A program made the position numbers and the translations under genes. Positions 6,323 through 8,990 of a stretch of 8,990 nucleotides of DNA are shown here, piece after piece. The notes beneath the pieces were generated by a model. It ran no database searches, had not been told where the DNA came from, and worked only from the letters and a program-made list of their open reading frames with translations. Source of the stretch: Desulfobacteraceae bacterium (GTDB taxonomy: Bacteria > Desulfobacterota > Desulfobacteria > Desulfobacterales > Desulfosalsimonadaceae); contig SLPT01000186.1 in assembly GCA_007131845.1 (NCBI GenBank), forward strand, positions 1 to 8,990, in the 5' to 3' direction. Position 1 is the stretch's first letter, and each line of letters starts with the position of its first letter.

Positions 6323-7122
6323 TGCAGACGGCTATTTCCGCTGAAAACCTTTCCTATGCGTATCCGGACGGCACGCGCGTTCTTGAGGACCTTTGTTTTG
6401 ACGTGGAAGCCGGATCCTTTTTCATCATCATCGGTCCCAACGGTTCGGGTAAGACCACGCTGGTCAAAACCGTGGCAGGCCTTCTCCGGCCGGGCGGCGG
6501 CCGGATCGATGTTCTGGGCAGACCCCTGGCATCGTATTCCAGAAGGGCGGTGGCACGCCGGATAGCCTACGTATCCCAGCAGACATCGGTTGATTTCCCG
6601 TTTCGTGTAACCGATGCGGTCCTTATGGGGAGGGCCCCGCACCTGGGAACCTTCGGCATCGAATCGGCCCGGGATCGGGAGCTTGCCGGGCAGGCAATGG
6701 CGTTTACCGAGGTGGAGCACCTGGCCGGCCGCCGAATAGACCAACTGAGCGGCGGGGAGCGCCAGCGGGCGCTGATTGCCCGGGCCATATGCCAGGAGCC
6801 TGAGATCATCCTGCTGGACGAGCCCACGGCGGCGCTCGATATCGCCCACCAACTCCGGATGATGGACCTGATGGAAAAAATGAAGCACGAAAAGAAGGTC
6901 ACCGTAATCATGGTGTCCCATGATATCAACCTGGCGGCCATGTACGCGGACCAGCTCATGCTCATCCACAAAGGCGGGCTCGTCAAGTGCGGTCCGCCGG
7001 GCGAAGTGCTCTCCTATGACACCCTGGAAGCGGTCTACGGCTGCCGCCTGCTGGTCGACGAAAATCCCCTGGGCGACATGGTTCGCGTCACCCCTGTCCC
7101 GGGCCGGTATATCCTCTCCTGA
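6322..7122 (+). CDS. btuD: ABC importer ATPase, cobalamin/Fe-siderophore type
   Basis: This 266-residue cytoplasmic ATPase powers the permease encoded upstream. All motifs are intact: Walker A GPNGSGKTT (38-46), Q loop at YVSQQ (83-87), signature LSGGERQR (142-149), Walker B IILLDEP (162-168) with catalytic Glu167, D loop ALD (171-173), and switch His200 in MVSHDINLAA. The DINLAA wording after the switch histidine and the size match the FecE/BtuD/HemV group. The ATG shares a base with the permease stop (TAATG) and has GAGGAG 9 bases upstream. The frame remains open upstream through much of the permease gene, but that stretch is a shadow without ATPase motifs. The gene is last in the rightward unit; it ends 53 bases short of the convergent YcaO gene with no clear terminator between. 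Confidence 0.9.
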   Translation: MQTAISAENLSYAYPDGTRVLEDLCFDVEAGSFFIIIGPNGSGKTTLVKTVAGLLRPGGGRIDVLGRPLASYSRRAVARRIAYVSQQTSVDFPFRVTDAVLMGRAPHLGTFGIESARDRELAGQAMAFTEVEHLAGRRIDQLSGGERQRALIARAICQEPEIILLDEPTAALDIAHQLRMMDLMEKMKHEKKVTVIMVSHDINLAAMYADQLMLIHKGGLVKCGPPGEVLSYDTLEAVYGCRLLVDENPLGDMVRVTPVPGRYILS

Positions 7123-7175
7123 TTTTCGTTCGGCCACTAGTTATCGGTGACGCAGCCCCGCTTTCCCCGCTGATT
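7123..7175. other. Convergent gap without a clear terminator
   Basis: Fifty-three bases separate the two converging stop codons. Only a 4-bp CAGC/GCTG pairing with a long loop (7153-7172) is visible, and no T-run follows on either strand. Transcripts probably overlap into the opposing genes or end by factor-dependent termination. Confidence 0.35.
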
Positions 7176-8903
7176 TCACGAAACGAGCCGTTCCAGGTTC
7201 TCCCGCGCAAAATCGATTCCGGGATCGATGGTGATGGCCGTCCGGAAATATTCGATGGCTTTTTCCGTATCTCCAAGCTCCCGGTAGTTTACGCCGGCGT
7301 TGGCATAGTCGATGGCGGAAGATGGATTGAGCCGGATCGCCTTTTCAAAGGCGCGGACCGCTTCCTCGTGCTCCCTGAGTTTAAACCGGCAGAATCCTGC
7401 CAGGTTGTAGATATCCGTCCGCTCGTCATCGATGGTTTCAGCCTTTTCCAGGATATCGAGCGCATCCCGGTAGCGCGCCATCTCTTTGAGGCACACGGCC
7501 ATGAAGGAATAGATACTGGGCAGGTCCTGTTCGTCCGGCTCCCTTTCCAGCGCTTCTTCAAAATGTGAAAGAGCGGTTTCGGTATCTCCCGTCGCCAGGT
7601 GGCAGCGCCCCGCGTAAAACCGGGTATAGTATTTTCCGGGCAGGCGGTTTTCGAAATCGTCGAGCCGGTCAAGGGCTTCTGCGGGCGGGAATTTTTCGGT
7701 GATCAATTTAGCGGTAAAAAGTCCCACGCTGCTGGCCGCCGCACGTTCCCGGAAGCGTGTTCCGGCAACGATGGTATACAGGGCGGGCACCTGAAGGCCC
7801 GCATGCATGGTGTCAACGGCGATGACATCCATATGGCTCCCTGCCAGCGCGGAAACCAAACGTTCGATTTCCACTTTCATGTTGTCGTGGGAGACATCCG
7901 GGAGGTCGTGGATCGAACAATATTTCTCAGGGTGGGTAATGTATTCGGCCTCCGCCAGGCTCCGATACTTAGGCAGGCCGCTGGCCACGAAGTTGGCGCC
8001 GGTGTTGAAGTCTCCGGCCAGTTGGGCTGTCTCGGTGAGCGCGCGGTTGAAAGCCTTCTGGGGTGCGGTCATGGTGCCGGCCGTCCAGACGAGCTCGCTT
8101 GTTTCCGGGAAGGTCGACGGGTCATGGGCCAGGACCCCGACTGTGGGGATACCCGTGTCCAGGGAAAAATCCGAAACATACAATTCAATTCCGTTTTTCC
8201 GGTATTTTGTCATCATCCCCTGCACGACCCCGTCATCGGCCGTATCCGGATCGATACCATCCACGGGCAGCCGCTTGCGGCTCACGATATCGCAGACATG
8301 CCGTTCGACCACCTCGCAGATGCCTTGGGTAAGGGCTTCCTCGAGACAATTTCCGGATGATGTCCCGTTGAACTGGTTGATTTCGAAAAACCAGTCAAAG
8401 GGAACCTGAACGGACGCTTCACGGGTGAGGTTAAACCCGTGGGTCCATTTCAGGGGCAACTCCGCAAAAAGTGCCAGCGCGGCCTCCCGGTCGTCCGTAT
8501 TGTCATGGACGCTTTCGGCGATTAATTCGAGGGGCATGGCATGTTCTTTTACTTGGTTCCACGGTGCTTCCAGGAAATTGTTTTCATTTCTGAAAAACGC
8601 GTAGAAGCTGAATCGCTCCACCAGTTCCATCAGCGCGCTGGCCTCGGCCTGGGCCGGGGTCGCCCCTTTTCCCATCTGCTTGGTGGTTCCGGTGAGGCGC
8701 CTTGCGTCGGCGCCGCATACACTGAAGTATACAGGGATGTCGAGTCGGCCGTTGTCGATCCGGACGATTTCCGAGAGGATATCCAGCTCAAGCGATGCAA
8801 AGCGGGATTTGACGTCCCGTATGGTTTCTTCGGGGGATCTTGTCTTGTCCAGGTCCGCAGTATACCCTTTATACCGGTTGGTCAAAGACCATTTGGATGT
8901 CAT
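7176..8903 (-). CDS. YcaO-domain ATP-dependent enzyme with C-terminal TPR repeats
   Basis: YcaO enzymes use ATP to activate a peptide amide, giving azoline rings, thioamides or related products. This 575-residue protein has the YcaO core at about 60-400: GKGATPAQAEASALMELVER (78-97) with Glu93 and Glu96, the GNCLEEALTQGICEVVER stretch (184-201) with Glu197 and Glu200, ALTETAQ (288-294), and an Arg-rich GTRFRER (381-387). These match the ATP- and Mg-binding signatures of the family. The end lacks the PxPxP tail of azoline-forming cyclodehydratases. Four TPR units instead occupy about 423-563, with clear ALSHFEEAL, AVRAFEKAI and AIEYFRTAI helices, likely a partner-binding scaffold. E. coli YcaO, linked to RimO-dependent S12 methylthiolation, also carries a helical C-terminal region, so a housekeeping role is possible. 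The start has AAGGAG six bases upstream. No precursor peptide, TfuA or dehydrogenase gene is adjacent here. Confidence 0.88.
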   Translation of the reverse strand: MTSKWSLTNRYKGYTADLDKTRSPEETIRDVKSRFASLELDILSEIVRIDNGRLDIPVYFSVCGADARRLTGTTKQMGKGATPAQAEASALMELVERFSFYAFFRNENNFLEAPWNQVKEHAMPLELIAESVHDNTDDREAALALFAELPLKWTHGFNLTREASVQVPFDWFFEINQFNGTSSGNCLEEALTQGICEVVERHVCDIVSRKRLPVDGIDPDTADDGVVQGMMTKYRKNGIELYVSDFSLDTGIPTVGVLAHDPSTFPETSELVWTAGTMTAPQKAFNRALTETAQLAGDFNTGANFVASGLPKYRSLAEAEYITHPEKYCSIHDLPDVSHDNMKVEIERLVSALAGSHMDVIAVDTMHAGLQVPALYTIVAGTRFRERAAASSVGLFTAKLITEKFPPAEALDRLDDFENRLPGKYYTRFYAGRCHLATGDTETALSHFEEALEREPDEQDLPSIYSFMAVCLKEMARYRDALDILEKAETIDDERTDIYNLAGFCRFKLREHEEAVRAFEKAIRLNPSSAIDYANAGVNYRELGDTEKAIEYFRTAITIDPGIDFARENLERLVS

Positions 8904-8909
8904 ATTCTG

Positions 8910-8915
8910 CTCCTT
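8910..8915 (-). promoter_or_regulatory. Ribosome binding site of the YcaO gene
   Basis: AAGGAG on the minus strand, six bases before the ATG at 8903-8901. Ideal spacing; it fixes the start. Confidence 0.75.
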
Positions 8916-8943
8916 ATGTGTGGCGGCTTTGTATTGCAGCCAA

Positions 8944-8971
8944 TTAATATACTAGTTTTCGGCGCCGTCAA
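8944..8971 (-). promoter_or_regulatory. Candidate promoter of the YcaO gene
   Basis: On the minus strand, TTGACG (8971-8966) is followed after 16 bases by TATTAA (8949-8944), within an AT-rich AGTATATTAATT stretch. It would start transcription near 8937 and give a leader of about 34 bases. It suggests that the YcaO gene is transcribed on its own and not from a gene beyond the edge. Confidence 0.5.
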
Positions 8972-8990
8972 TGGTAAAAATAACCCATCG

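Noticed and set aside
4430..7137. Long minus-strand open frames opposite btuF, btuC and btuD (254, 275 and 279 codons).
   Set aside because: All lie antisense to genes with complete family motifs; their translations are compositionally odd and lack recognisable domains or ribosome binding sites.
7599..8409. Plus-strand open frames of 253 and 200 codons opposite the YcaO gene.
   Set aside because: They mirror the codon structure of the YcaO gene, which has intact catalytic motifs and a good start; no family resemblance is seen in the antisense products.

Overview
This window reads as ordinary bacterial chromosome. It has tightly packed genes, moderately high GC, Shine-Dalgarno sites of the AAGGAG type, and no insertion sequence, CRISPR array, tRNA or rRNA. 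The gene content is a membrane PAS histidine kinase, an EHD-like bacterial dynamin, a BtuFCD-type importer and a YcaO-TPR protein. Together with the codon style, this would fit a deltaproteobacterium (Desulfobacterota). That assignment is an impression, not a proof.

Layout. Positions 1-1842 hold a leftward pair: a dynamin-superfamily GTPase with two C-terminal membrane segments (343-1842), and 9 bases after its stop the start of recX (333 leftward, running off the edge). The recX reading frame breaks at an A6 run (T6 at 78-83 on the + strand). A one-base shift there restores a textbook RecX sequence. Positions 1843-2114 are a divergent control region with a candidate promoter on each strand and a 9-bp direct repeat spaced exactly 20 bp apart.

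Rightward from 2115 to 7122 there are five genes. The first two are a membrane-bound PAS histidine kinase and an overlapping stand-alone receiver protein. After 115 bases come three coupled genes for a cobalamin-type ABC importer: binding protein, FecCD/BtuC permease and ATPase. Their junctions are TAA|ATG and TAATG, so they are surely one operon. The 115-base gap holds two small inverted repeats but no recognisable cobalamin riboswitch. The phosphorelay pair may be co-transcribed with the importer.

From the right edge, a YcaO-family ATP-dependent enzyme with four C-terminal TPRs runs leftward (8903-7176), with its own good promoter and ribosome binding site. It converges on the importer operon. 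No precursor peptide, TfuA or dehydrogenase partner lies beside it in the window, so its substrate is open.

I see no obvious new defence or mobile system. The points most worth a second look are the recX frame break, the recX-dynamin pairing, the YcaO-TPR orphan and the 20-bp-spaced repeat.
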